From Turicibacter sp. UBA7094 (GTDB lineage: Bacteria > Bacillota_I > Bacilli_A > MOL361 > Turicibacteraceae): a stretch of 37,952 bases of DNA. The notes beneath the pieces are model-generated. The model did not search any database. It saw only the letters and a program-made list of their open reading frames with translations, and was not told the DNA's origin. Each line of letters starts with the position of its first letter. The first letter of the stretch is position 1. Below, piece by piece: positions 15,087 through 23,155 of this stretch. Location of the stretch: the NCBI GenBank assembly GCA_002493395.1, contig DKYS01000092.1:1-37952 (forward strand). Direction: 5' to 3'. The position numbers and the translations under genes were made by a program.

Positions 15087-15674
15087 ATGAAGGCTGAAAA
15101 AGTAGGTGAATTGATTTATTATTTAAGAAAGGAACGGCAGTTAACTCAAAAACAAGTTGCTGCTGCCTTAAATATCAGTGATAAAACAGTGAGCAAATGG
15201 GAATGCGGACTCGGATGTCCAGATATTTCAGTTCTTCCGGAGTTAGCGGACTTCTTTCATGTAAGCATTGATTACTTATTATCAGGTGAATTAAATTTAA
15301 ATGAACCAATTGGAGGAAATATGAAACAATTAAAATTTTATGTGTGCCCACAATGTGGAAATATTGCAACGTCATTATCAGAGGCGACTCTCTCATGCTG
15401 TCATCAATTGTTACAGCCGTTAACGCCCCAAAAGGCAGAAGCAGGACATGAATTAACGATTGAAGAGATAGATGGTGAGTTTTATTTAACAACGACGCAC
15501 GAGATGACAAAAGAGCATTATGTGATGTTTACGGCTTATATTGTAGAAGATACCATTATCATGAAGAAGCAGTATCCGGAATGGCAACTGCAATTTAGGA
15601 TTCCAAAACGAAAGTATGGTCGTGTGTATTATTATTGTAAAAAGCACGGGTTATTTTATCAACTAATTAAATAA
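15087..15674 (+). CDS. HTH (XRE) regulator fused to a desulfoferrodoxin-like superoxide reductase domain
   Basis: A 195-residue protein. Residues 5-66 are an XRE helix-turn-helix (LTQKQVAAALNISDKTVSKWE, then FFHVSIDYLL). Residues 80-195 match two-domain desulfoferrodoxin. A rubredoxin-like site is Cys87, Cys90, Cys104, Cys105 (VCPQCGNI ... SCC). The superoxide reductase iron ligands are His121, His138 and His144 (HEMTKEHY) and Cys184 and His187 (CKKHGL), with spacings as in known enzymes. The Lys before the first His, which promotes catalysis, is Gly. I infer a redox- or superoxide-sensing regulator rather than an efficient enzyme. ATG 15087 has AAAGGAG upstream; ATG 15033 is too early. It is monocistronic, with its own terminator. 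Confidence 0.8.
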   Translation: MKAEKVGELIYYLRKERQLTQKQVAAALNISDKTVSKWECGLGCPDISVLPELADFFHVSIDYLLSGELNLNEPIGGNMKQLKFYVCPQCGNIATSLSEATLSCCHQLLQPLTPQKAEAGHELTIEEIDGEFYLTTTHEMTKEHYVMFTAYIVEDTIIMKKQYPEWQLQFRIPKRKYGRVYYYCKKHGLFYQLIK

Positions 15675-15686
15675 GAGCGTGGTATT

Positions 15687-15712
15687 AAAGGATGAGGTTT
15701 CATCCTTTTTTT
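15687..15712 (+). terminator. Intrinsic terminator after the HTH fusion gene
   Basis: Perfect stem AAAGGATGA (15687-15695) with TCATCCTTT (15700-15708), loop GGTT, then T. Confidence 0.85.
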
Positions 15713-15792
15713 GATCCATTTTAGTTTGAAGGCGTTTTTATAAATCGTGAAGATTATTAAAAATCCGTCATAACAGGTGTTTTTATTCAATG

Positions 15793-15819
15793 ATATTTTA
15801 TGTCTTTTACTCATAGAGT
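15793..15819 (+). promoter_or_regulatory. Candidate sigma-E promoter for dacB-spmA-spmB
   Basis: ATATT (15793-15797) and CATAGAGT (15812-15819) are 14 bases apart, fitting the sigma-E consensus (ATATT, then CATACANT). The predicted start is near 15826, 25 bases before dacB. The Bacillus dacB operon is sigma-E dependent. Confidence 0.55.
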
Positions 15820-15850
15820 GTAATAGTTACAGGACTGAGGTGAGTAAAAA

Positions 15851-16954
15851 ATGAAAAAAAACAAGGTACTCGTAACACTCATGATCTTTTTACTCTTATT
15901 AACGGGTCATTCAAATCGTGCCTCTGCTATGGGGATTAGTTCTCAGTGTGGAATCTTAATGGAGCAATCAACGGGTCGGGTGCTTTATGAAAAGTGTCCA
16001 AATGATCAGATGTATATTGCTAGTATCACAAAGATTTTAACGACGATTGTAGCGATTGAAAATGCGGATTTGGATGCATGGGTAGAAATTTCAGAGAATG
16101 TTACACAGCAAGTAGGATCTGCGTTATATTTAACGCTTGGAGATCAGGTCAAATTGATTGATTTATTGTACGGTTTAATGCTTCGCTCTGGAAATGATGC
16201 AGCGATGGCGATTGCTGAATTTGTAGGGGGAGATGAAGAAGGATTCGTCAAGATGATGAATGAGAAAGCAAAGGAAATAGGAATGACGAATAGCACCTTT
16301 CAAAATCCTTCGGGTCTAGACGAGACGACGTATAATTTATCAACGGCAAAAGATATGGCTTTAGTGATGCAATATGCGATGAATAACCCTATTTTTAGGG
16401 AAATTACGGGAACTAAAACGCATAAGGCAACCACGAAAAATGGGACGACGTATGTTTGGAATAATAAACATAAGTTAGTCACAGGGTATTACGATTATGC
16501 GATTGGTGGAAAAACAGGGTTTACCAAACAGGCACGACGAACACTTGTGACTTCAGCGCGTAAAGATGAGATGGAGTTAATCGTTGTCACGTTAAAGGCT
16601 GGCGATGATTGGAATGATCATATGAGTCTTTTCAATTATGGATTTGATAATTTTGAAGTGAAGACCGTAATTGAACCTGGAGAAATTCACGTGGAAAATC
16701 AGGAGCTTGAAGATAAATTATATGTTGAACAACAAGTGAACGTCGTTGTGAAAAAAGATGGTAGTGAGAAGGTAACGACGGATTTAGCGCTTTACGAGAA
16801 GGCTAAGGGGAATGAGGTTGGTCAGTTAAAGGTATTTGTTAATGAGGAGTTAACTCAAGAAATCCCCGTGTATAAGGCAATCACACCGAAGGTTGAGAAA
16901 CAGTCGTGGTTTGATAAAGTGATTGGTTGGTTTACAGGGGCGGTGAATTTCTAA
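15851..16954 (+). CDS. dacB: D-alanyl-D-alanine carboxypeptidase, spore cortex type (DacB)
   Basis: A 367-residue secreted penicillin-binding protein of peptidase family S11, here regulating cross-linking of spore cortex from the mother-cell side. The signal peptide covers about residues 1-26 (ending ASA). The catalytic motifs are SITK (58-61), SGN (113-115) and KTG (221-223). The C-terminal domain ends with a short amphipathic WFDKVIGWFTGAV. It resembles DacF at 6149 but the pair are distinct paralogues. ATG 15851 follows GAGGTGAG. Its stop overlaps spmA by one base, so dacB-spmA-spmB form one operon, as in Bacillus, where they work together in spore core dehydration. Confidence 0.93.
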   Translation: MKKNKVLVTLMIFLLLLTGHSNRASAMGISSQCGILMEQSTGRVLYEKCPNDQMYIASITKILTTIVAIENADLDAWVEISENVTQQVGSALYLTLGDQVKLIDLLYGLMLRSGNDAAMAIAEFVGGDEEGFVKMMNEKAKEIGMTNSTFQNPSGLDETTYNLSTAKDMALVMQYAMNNPIFREITGTKTHKATTKNGTTYVWNNKHKLVTGYYDYAIGGKTGFTKQARRTLVTSARKDEMELIVVTLKAGDDWNDHMSLFNYGFDNFEVKTVIEPGEIHVENQELEDKLYVEQQVNVVVKKDGSEKVTTDLALYEKAKGNEVGQLKVFVNEELTQEIPVYKAITPKVEKQSWFDKVIGWFTGAVNF

Positions 16955-17580
16955 TGATTCATAAAATTTGGATGGGGTTGTTTGCGATTGGGATTGTTTA
17001 CGGGTTCTTTAATGGGACAACTTCCGCAGTGAATGACGCTATTTTAGCAGGTGCCCAAGAGGCGATTAACCTACTTATTTACTTAGCGGGAATTATGGTG
17101 TTTTGGACAGGGATTTTACAAGTAGCGAATCATGCGAAAATGCTTGATTTGCTCTGTAAACTTTTAACCCCAGTCACAAGGTTTTTATATCCGAAGCTAA
17201 AACCGAATCACCCGGCATTAAAATATTTAACGACGAATATGGTAAGTAATTTACTTGGACTTGGAAGCGCAGCAACGCCGACAGGATTAAAAGCGATGAA
17301 GGAATTACAAGCAACGAATCCTGAACCAACGCGTCCTAGTTTTGAGATGTATACGTTGCTAGTGATGAATACAGCTGGGTTTACATTAATCCCAACAACA
17401 ATTATTGGAATTAGACATATGTATCACTCACAAAATCCGAGCGAAGTGTTTTTACCGATTTTGTTTGCCTCAGGGGTGACGACGGTAGGTGGATTACTGA
17501 TCCATAATATTTATAGCCGAATGAAAAAAATTCCTTCATCTGGTGATGTCACGGTTAGAAAGCGTCAAGAAAGAAGGTGA
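16954..17580 (+). CDS. spmA: Spore maturation protein A
   Basis: A 208-residue multi-pass membrane protein of the nucleoside-recognition (Gate) family, needed for full dehydration of the spore core. It contains INLLIYLAGIMVFWTGILQVA, NMVSNLLGLGSAATPTGLKAM, then PTRPSFEMYTLLVMNTAGFT, all typical of SpmA. ATG 16954 overlaps the dacB stop by one base with GGGGCGG upstream; the earlier in-frame GTG at 16927 lies in dacB. The tail overlaps the leader of spmB, with four bases between stop and start. The mechanism of SpmA/B is not firmly known. Confidence 0.95.
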   Translation: MIHKIWMGLFAIGIVYGFFNGTTSAVNDAILAGAQEAINLLIYLAGIMVFWTGILQVANHAKMLDLLCKLLTPVTRFLYPKLKPNHPALKYLTTNMVSNLLGLGSAATPTGLKAMKELQATNPEPTRPSFEMYTLLVMNTAGFTLIPTTIIGIRHMYHSQNPSEVFLPILFASGVTTVGGLLIHNIYSRMKKIPSSGDVTVRKRQERR

Positions 17581-17584
17581 TGTA

Positions 17585-18106
17585 GTGGGATCGATTAGTG
17601 TTTATATTTTACCTTTATTTTTACTTGCTGTTTTTATCATGGCATTCATCAATAAAACAAATGCTTTTGATCACTTCGTTGAAGGGGCAAAGGAGGGAAT
17701 GAGAACGACAGTTTCTCTAGTTCCTAATATTGTTGGGATGATTGTCGGAATTAAAGTGTTCTTAGCTTCGGGGATTGTGGAGGCTATTGCGAAGTTATTA
17801 GATCCTATTTTAACAGCCATTGGGGTAGATGCCCACGTCTTACCGCTCATGTTTTTAAGACCTCTTTCTGGATCAGCGGCTCTTAGTGTGACGTCGGATT
17901 TGTTATCTATTTATGGCCCAGATTCCGGGGTTGGACGTCTAGCTTCTATCATGCAGGGGAGTACAGATACGACGATTTATATTATTACGGTTTACTTTGC
18001 TGCTGTTGGGTTAAGTGAGATGAAGCACGCGCTTAAATTAGGATTAACAGCTGATTTAATTGGGTTTATTGCTGCAATCGTGTCCGTTTCTATTTTCTTT
18101 GGATAA
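17585..18106 (+). CDS. spmB: Spore maturation protein B
   Basis: A 173-residue membrane partner of SpmA with the same Gate domain. It begins VGSISVYILPLFLLAVFIM, then HFVEGAKEGMRTTVSLVPNI, LPLMFLRPLSGSAALSV (the conserved RPLSGSA motif) and a C-terminal hydrophobic helix. The start is GTG 17585 with AGAAGG at a good spacing; upstream ATG 17543 lies inside spmA and would add a polar leader. It is the last gene of the dacB-spmA-spmB operon. No strong terminator follows, and the next gene has its own promoter. Confidence 0.94.
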   Translation: MGSISVYILPLFLLAVFIMAFINKTNAFDHFVEGAKEGMRTTVSLVPNIVGMIVGIKVFLASGIVEAIAKLLDPILTAIGVDAHVLPLMFLRPLSGSAALSVTSDLLSIYGPDSGVGRLASIMQGSTDTTIYIITVYFAAVGLSEMKHALKLGLTADLIGFIAAIVSVSIFFG

Positions 18107-18137
18107 CAATGAAATCGATGATGAAATTTTGCTCCCA

Positions 18138-18167
18138 TTGGATTAAACATTGATTTTTACTTATAAT
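18138..18167 (+). promoter_or_regulatory. Candidate sigma-A promoter for rluB
   Basis: TTGGAT (18138-18143), 18 bases, perfect TATAAT (18162-18167). Confidence 0.45.
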
Positions 18168-18237
18168 AAAGGTAAAATGAGTGTTACATCTAGATTCTTG
18201 TCGAATTTAGGATCAACTCTGATTGGAGGATTTTTAC

Positions 18238-19005
18238 ATGGAACGATTGCAAAAGGTTATTGCCCATGCAGGGATTGCTTCTCGACGTAAAGCGGAGCAA
18301 TTAATTTTAGAAGGAAAAGTAACTGTTAATAATAAAGTGGTTCGTGAATTAGGGATGAAAGTAACTGGAAAAGAAAAGATTGAAGTTGAGGGAATCCCAC
18401 TTCAACGTGAGAAAAAAGTCTATTATGTCTTACATAAGCCACGTGGTTTTGTGAGTACCGTTTCAGATGAAAAAAATCGACGAACAGTTTTAGACTTTTT
18501 TAAAGATAGAGTTTCGGAACGTATTTATCCAGTTGGACGATTAGATTACGATACATCAGGTGTTTTATTGTTAACGAATGATGGGGATTTTGCGAATAAG
18601 ATGATGCATCCAAGTGGAGAAATTGATAAAATTTATTTAGCTCGGGTAAAGGGGATTGTGACACAGGAAAGTTTAAAACCATTAGCGAAAGGAATAGTCG
18701 TTGATGGTTATAAGACGAAACCAGCGAGTGCCCGTTTAATTTCAGTTGATAAAAAGAACGCCTCTTCACTTGTTCAATTAGTGATTCATGAGGGAAGATA
18801 CCATCAGGTTAAAAAGATGCTTGAAGCTATCGGATTCCCAGTTAAAAAGTTACGTCGCGAACAATTTGGTTGCATTGATGTGGCTGGACTTGCGGCAGGG
18901 GAATTCCGTCCGTTAACGCCACATGAGGTGAAAACATTAATCTCAATGGCAAGCGACAAGCGAGAAAAACCAAAAGTTAAGTTTACAAAGATGCGTCAAT
19001 TTTAA
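18238..19005 (+). CDS. rluB: rRNA pseudouridine synthase (RluB/RsuA family)
   Basis: A 255-residue enzyme that isomerises a uridine of rRNA (most likely 23S, by analogy with B. subtilis RluB) to pseudouridine. An S4 RNA-binding domain fills residues 1 to about 58 (LQKVIAHAGIASRRKAEQLI). The catalytic motif GRLDYDTSG has its Asp at 103. The conserved HEGRYHQVKKML segment lies near the C-terminal part of the core. ATG 18238 has GGAGG at a nine-base spacing; the in-frame TTG at 18223 is the site region itself. It follows spmB as in Bacillus, but has its own promoter, and ends at a bidirectional terminator shared with the ferredoxin gene region. Confidence 0.94.
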   Translation: MERLQKVIAHAGIASRRKAEQLILEGKVTVNNKVVRELGMKVTGKEKIEVEGIPLQREKKVYYVLHKPRGFVSTVSDEKNRRTVLDFFKDRVSERIYPVGRLDYDTSGVLLLTNDGDFANKMMHPSGEIDKIYLARVKGIVTQESLKPLAKGIVVDGYKTKPASARLISVDKKNASSLVQLVIHEGRYHQVKKMLEAIGFPVKKLRREQFGCIDVAGLAAGEFRPLTPHEVKTLISMASDKREKPKVKFTKMRQF

Positions 19006-19026
19006 GGAAAAAGGTTAGAAATCAAT

Positions 19027-19067
19027 AAAAAAAGCTTATTATTTCTTAGAAATAATAAGCTTTTTTT
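19027..19067. terminator. Long bidirectional terminator between rluB and fer
   Basis: A 19-bp perfect stem, AAAAAAAGCTTATTATTTC and its complement, with a TTA loop. The flanks are A-rich and T-rich on both strands. Confidence 0.9.
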
Positions 19068-19075
19068 GAATAAAG

Positions 19076-19107
19076 TTTCAAAAATCCTACATAATAACGT
19101 AGGATTT
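19076..19107 (-). terminator. Terminator of the ferredoxin gene
   Basis: Perfect 9-bp stem AAATCCTAC (19082-19090) with GTAGGATTT (19099-19107). On the minus strand it is followed by a short T run. Confidence 0.7.
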
Positions 19108-19113
19108 GGCCGA

Positions 19114-19344
19114 TTAGTTAAACGGAGTATCTTGAACTGCAATAGCTTCAGTTGGGCATCCTTCTGCAGCATCAATCACATCGTTTTCTAAATCTGTGAT
19201 TTCAACAACACCTTGGTTGTTATCTCCTTCAAGAATATTTTCAGCGTATCCTTCGTCATCGTATCCGAATACATCTGGAGCAATGGCACCGCAAGCACCA
19301 CACGCGATACATTCATCTTTGTTAACTTTTGTGAATTTAGCCAT
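19114..19344 (-). CDS. fer: Ferredoxin, single [4Fe-4S]
   Basis: A 76-residue low-potential electron carrier. The cluster ligands are Cys12, Cys15, Cys18 (CIACGACG) and Cys63 (EGCPTEAI). The rest is acidic, as usual for docking to partners, and no second cluster motif is present, so this is the Bacillus-type one-cluster protein. A strong AAGGGGG precedes the ATG on the minus strand. The gene has its own promoter and terminator. It occupies the place of fer in B. subtilis, downstream of the dacB-spm-rluB region. Confidence 0.95.
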   Translation of the reverse strand: MAKFTKVNKDECIACGACGAIAPDVFGYDDEGYAENILEGDNNQGVVEITDLENDVIDAAEGCPTEAIAVQDTPFN

Positions 19345-19406
19345 TAATTTATCCCCCTTACAAGAATTGTAATTAAAAATTTATAATTCATTTGAATTAC
19401 ATGTAT

Positions 19407-19436
19407 ATTATAAACTAAAAAGACAAAAAAATTCAA
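19407..19436 (-). promoter_or_regulatory. Sigma-A promoter of fer
   Basis: On the minus strand TTGAAT (19436-19431), 18 bases, perfect TATAAT (19412-19407). Confidence 0.65.
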
Positions 19437-19464
19437 ATTTATTGCGCTAAATAAAATAAAATTA

Positions 19465-19473
19465 TGATATAAT
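19465..19473 (+). promoter_or_regulatory. Extended -10 promoter for the tail-anchored protein gene
   Basis: TGATATAAT is a full TGN extended -10. The -35 is poor. The start is predicted near 19480, giving a leader of about 190 bases. Confidence 0.5.
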
Positions 19474-19479
19474 GACAAG

Positions 19480-19673
19480 GACTTTAGTGAATATTTTACA
19501 AAATATTAAGTAAAGCGATAAGAAGCTTCGACAAATCGTCGATTCCTATATACTAAGATTCAGAACAGTGAGCCGTTCTTTTAATTAAATGAGGGAATGG
19601 TGAGTCGTATTTTACCAAAAAAATTAGTTCATGGTTTAAATAAAAGTTTGAATGAAAAAGGAGCGTGAGTGAG
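19480..19673 (+). other. Leader of the tail-anchored protein gene, with hairpin and possible short upstream ORF
   Basis: A hairpin AGAAC / GTTCT with an eight-base loop lies near 19561-19579. A 23-codon ORF (19597-19668, MVSRILPKKLVHGLNKSLNE...) ends six bases before the main ATG and covers its ribosome binding site. Its own site GAGGG is poorly spaced, so translation is doubtful. Confidence 0.3.
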
Positions 19674-20627
19674 ATGGAACAGAAGGCGGATTATTCTAAA
19701 TTAAGAAGCGTCTATTTTAGAGCAGGTGAAGAGGAAATGACGTCTCATTCGAATAGACCTAATTTAGAAGCGAAATCAGATGCTCTACAAGAGTCCCTCT
19801 CCTTGCGTTTATCTGAAATGATGTCATCAGCATTAGAGGCTAATGAGAGTTTTCGAATGGGAAAGATGAGTGGTAAAAAGGAATTTGCAACACAGTTGAG
19901 TCAACGATCTCAAGAAATGATGAAAATGTTACAAGAAAAGTATGGAGTGACGACCTATTCAAAAATTGCGCAAATGATTAAAAATGAAGATTTTAGTGAG
20001 TGGGAGCAAATAGAACAAGAGTTATTGTCCGTTCCACTTGAATCATTTGAAGGAGAGTTACCTACTAAAGAAGGGACACCATTAATGATGTCAGATAGAA
20101 AAATTGAAGATTTTATAAATTCAGAAGATCAAGTCGATACAGATTTAGACTATTTAGATGCACTTGTTCAACATGATTACAGTCGTTTAAAGAAGTTTCA
20201 AACGGAAGATGAGTGTATTCATTCTATTTTCAGTGATATTATTGAAAATGAACAAAAATCCAATACGAATTATCAAGATGACATCTTTAATAAAAATATT
20301 GATTTAATCTTCAATTCTGAGGTGGATCTAGATGAATGCGTTTGGTCAGAATTCGTTGATTCAATTGCACCGTCAACAGAGATGAGCTTAGATCAATCGA
20401 TTCATCCAGTGGCACAATCGCAAGTTTTAAATCAGGAAGCGGGGGACGTAGAGCCGCCTTTAAGCAGATTAGAAGATTTTCAAAATCCTAAAGAAGAACT
20501 ATTAAATGCAATCACACAAGAGAAAGAAGTCCTTGTGACGAAACGTTCAGATAAGGTGAATCTAGTCGGGATTTACCTTTTAGCAGCCGGGATTATCGTT
20601 CTTTTAATCATCGCTTATTTGATTTAA
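19674..20627 (+). CDS. Acidic tail-anchored membrane protein, unknown function
   Basis: A 317-residue protein that I cannot assign to a family. The first 290 or so residues are hydrophilic and rich in Glu, Asp, Ser and Gln, with likely helical stretches (SLRLSEMMSSALEANESF; TQLSQRSQEMMKMLQEKYG). The last 23 residues (VNLVGIYLLAAGIIVLLIIAYLI region) form a single hydrophobic helix ending exactly at the C terminus. There is no signal peptide, so it is a tail-anchored protein with the bulk in the cytoplasm. ATG 19674 has AAGGAG at a ten-base spacing; GTG 19665 abuts it. It lies before cmk with its own promoter and terminator. Confidence 0.8.
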   Translation: MEQKADYSKLRSVYFRAGEEEMTSHSNRPNLEAKSDALQESLSLRLSEMMSSALEANESFRMGKMSGKKEFATQLSQRSQEMMKMLQEKYGVTTYSKIAQMIKNEDFSEWEQIEQELLSVPLESFEGELPTKEGTPLMMSDRKIEDFINSEDQVDTDLDYLDALVQHDYSRLKKFQTEDECIHSIFSDIIENEQKSNTNYQDDIFNKNIDLIFNSEVDLDECVWSEFVDSIAPSTEMSLDQSIHPVAQSQVLNQEAGDVEPPLSRLEDFQNPKEELLNAITQEKEVLVTKRSDKVNLVGIYLLAAGIIVLLIIAYLI

Positions 20628-20645
20628 TCCCTTTAAGTACCGGTG

Positions 20646-20700
20646 AAATAAACTAAACAAAAACAGAAGTATTTTCCGTTTTTGTTTAGTTTATTTTTTT
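20646..20700 (+). terminator. Strong terminator after the tail-anchored protein gene
   Basis: A 19-bp perfect stem (20646-20664 with 20678-20696) ends in a T run. The stem is almost all A-T apart from three G-C pairs. Confidence 0.88.
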
Positions 20701-20770
20701 ATGAGGGTCGCAAGAACACTCGTGACTTTAGTCGTGGGAAGTTCAAAAATGAGAAGAACCCATTTTGTGG

Positions 20771-20800
20771 TTGTTTACCAGTAAAATAATGTGATAAAAT
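20771..20800 (+). promoter_or_regulatory. Candidate sigma-A promoter of cmk-rpsA
   Basis: TTGTTT (20771-20776), 18 bases, TAAAAT (20795-20800) with an upstream TG extension. Confidence 0.5.
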
Positions 20801-20822
20801 AAGGACAAGTCGAGGTGATAAT

Positions 20823-21494
20823 ATGGTTCGTTCTAAAGTAATTGCAATTGATGGACCAGCTGCAGCAGGAAAAAGTACAATTGCTCAAAAAGTGGCTCAA
20901 ATGTTAGGCTACATTTATATCGATACGGGTGCGATGTATCGTGCAGTAACGCTAAAGGCGTTAAATGAAAAAATAGATGTAGAAGATGAGGAAACAATTG
21001 CAAACATGCTTAAAGATACAACGATTCGTTTAACGAATGATAAAAAAGTATTTTTAGATGAGGTAGATGTGACAGACGCGATTCGTCAGCCGATTGTTTC
21101 ACAAAATGTATCAGCTGTTTCCGCGATTCGATTTGTGCGCGATGAACTTAAAAATCGTCAAATTGATTACGCGAAAACAGATAATGTGGTCATGGATGGC
21201 CGAGACATTGGAACAAATGTTTTACCAAATGCAGATTATAAAATTTTTATGACTGCATCTGTTGATGTTCGTGCGAAACGCCGTTATGATGAAAACTTGC
21301 GTCGATCAATTCCTTGTGATCTTGAGACATTGAAGGAAGAAATTGAATTACGTGATAAGTTAGATTCAACGCGTAAACATTCTCCTTTAACGAAGGCAGA
21401 AGATGCAATTGTCGTAGATACTTCTGATTTAACAATTGATGAGGCTGTTGAGGCAATTATAAATATTGTAAAAAAAGGTGGGGAATTTCAATGA
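20823..21494 (+). CDS. cmk: Cytidylate kinase
   Basis: A 223-residue enzyme that phosphorylates CMP and dCMP with ATP. The P-loop GPAAAGKST is at residues 11-19. YIDTGAMYRAVTLKAL follows, then MDGRDIGTNVLPNADYKIFMTAS in the middle and the CMP-binding RDKLDSTRKHSPL near residue 180. Full length. GAGGTGA precedes the ATG. Its stop overlaps the S1 gene start by four bases (ATGA), and cmk plus an S1-domain gene is a pairing found in many bacteria (cmk-ypfD in Bacillus, cmk-rpsA in E. coli). Confidence 0.96.
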   Translation: MVRSKVIAIDGPAAAGKSTIAQKVAQMLGYIYIDTGAMYRAVTLKALNEKIDVEDEETIANMLKDTTIRLTNDKKVFLDEVDVTDAIRQPIVSQNVSAVSAIRFVRDELKNRQIDYAKTDNVVMDGRDIGTNVLPNADYKIFMTASVDVRAKRRYDENLRRSIPCDLETLKEEIELRDKLDSTRKHSPLTKAEDAIVVDTSDLTIDEAVEAIINIVKKGGEFQ

Positions 21495-23155
21495 AACAAA
21501 ATCTAGAAGAAATGACGATGGGCGATGTCCTATCGATGGCCAATTTTGACTTACCAGCGGTAAATGATATTATCGAAGGTGAAGTGGTTCGTGTGACAAA
21601 CCAAGAGGTAACTGTCGATATTCATGGAGCAACAGAAGGAACAATCTATTTAAATGAATTAACATTAGGTAAGGTAGAGTCTGCTAAAGATGTTGTTAAA
21701 ATTGGCGATAAAATCAAAGCCATGATTAAAAAAGTAGATGATGAGCAAATTTTATTATCTCGTCGTGCACTCCTTGAATACGAACGTTTCCAAGAATTAA
21801 AAACGGCGTTTGAAAAAGGTGAAACATTAACAGGAACAGTTGAGCGCGTCGTTAAAGGTGGATTAATTGTCAATATTGGATTAGAAGCTTTCTTACCAGC
21901 CAATATGATTGATGTTCAATATGTTTCAGATTTGAATGCCTATGTCTCACAAGAAATTCCGGTTCGAATTGTAGAATTTAACGTCCGTAATCGAAAAATT
22001 AAGGTTTCACGTAAAATGGTCGTTGCAGAACAATTAAAAGCGGCACGAGAAGAACAATTTTCAACATTAACACTTGGAGAAGTTGTTGAAGGTGAAGTCG
22101 TTCGTATTGAAAAATATGGAGCTTTTGTTCGCTTTGGTTCATTAGAAGGGTTGGTTCACATTTCAGAAATTTCTCACTTACCTGTTGCAAATGTAGAGGA
22201 TGCTTTATCAATCGGTCAAAAAGTATCTGCTAAGGTGATTAAAATTGAGGGAACGAAATTACAGTTATCAATTAAAGCAACGTTATTAACACCATTTGAA
22301 CAATTTGCCTCAACTCATCAAGTCGGTGATGTATTAGAGGGACAAGTTGTACGTTTAATGGATTTTGGAGCTTTCGTAGAAGTCGCACCAGGTGTTGAAG
22401 GGTTAGTTCACTTATCTGAATTATCATGGGATCATAAGGCAAAATTAGAGGATGTTGTATCTGAAGGACAAACCGTCTCTGTTCGTATTCTTTCAATCGA
22501 TCATAAAAACCAACGTCTTGCGTTATCGATTAAACAAGTAGAGCAAGATCCATGGATCGTATTCAATCATCAAGTCGGTGATGTGATTAAAGGTCAAGTG
22601 ACGAATGTAACAGATTTAGGAGCCTTCATTAAAGTTGCTCCATATATTGAGGGATTATGTCATTATACAGAAGCTTCATGGAACCCACAAGTTAAATTGG
22701 AATCAATGGTTAAGGTTTCAGATGAAGTGGAAGTTAAGATTATTTCATTAGATGTTAAAAAACATCGTTTAGGATTATCATTACGTCAAGTTAAATCAAA
22801 TCCTTGGAAAACAGTCTCTTTTAAACCGTTAGATATTATTAAAGGACAAGTGGTTTCAACAAATGACCGCGGAGCCTTTATTGCAGTAGAAGAAGATGTG
22901 GTTGGATTCTTACCGATGAATCAAGTGACTGAAAAACGTATTTCACGTGTTGAAGATGTTTTAACATTAGGACAAGAGGTTGAGGTTAAAGTGACTCGTT
23001 TTGAACCTCAACAATTTAAGTTAGAATTAAGCATTCGTCGTATTGCTGAAGATGCTGAACGCGAAGAATTTAACAATTATATGCAAACGCAAGAAGCAGT
23101 TGAAAATGAAACATTGGGAGATTTATTTGGTGACGCTTTAAAAAATTTATTATAA
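21491..23155 (+). CDS. rpsA: Ribosomal protein S1-like RNA-binding protein, six S1 domains
   Basis: A 554-residue cytoplasmic protein made of six S1 OB-fold repeats at about 26-91, 111-174, 196-262, 278-347, 362-431 and 447-515. The last four each carry the pattern GAFV/GAFI followed by EGLVH or similar, as in RNA-binding S1 repeats. The tail (about 516-554) is acidic. Bacillus YpfD has four repeats; six is the number in E. coli S1, although the first two here are the most divergent. It probably binds mRNA and may aid translation initiation, but its ribosome association is inferred. The start overlaps cmk and a terminator ends the unit. Confidence 0.92.
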   Translation: MKQNLEEMTMGDVLSMANFDLPAVNDIIEGEVVRVTNQEVTVDIHGATEGTIYLNELTLGKVESAKDVVKIGDKIKAMIKKVDDEQILLSRRALLEYERFQELKTAFEKGETLTGTVERVVKGGLIVNIGLEAFLPANMIDVQYVSDLNAYVSQEIPVRIVEFNVRNRKIKVSRKMVVAEQLKAAREEQFSTLTLGEVVEGEVVRIEKYGAFVRFGSLEGLVHISEISHLPVANVEDALSIGQKVSAKVIKIEGTKLQLSIKATLLTPFEQFASTHQVGDVLEGQVVRLMDFGAFVEVAPGVEGLVHLSELSWDHKAKLEDVVSEGQTVSVRILSIDHKNQRLALSIKQVEQDPWIVFNHQVGDVIKGQVTNVTDLGAFIKVAPYIEGLCHYTEASWNPQVKLESMVKVSDEVEVKIISLDVKKHRLGLSLRQVKSNPWKTVSFKPLDIIKGQVVSTNDRGAFIAVEEDVVGFLPMNQVTEKRISRVEDVLTLGQEVEVKVTRFEPQQFKLELSIRRIAEDAEREEFNNYMQTQEAVENETLGDLFGDALKNLL

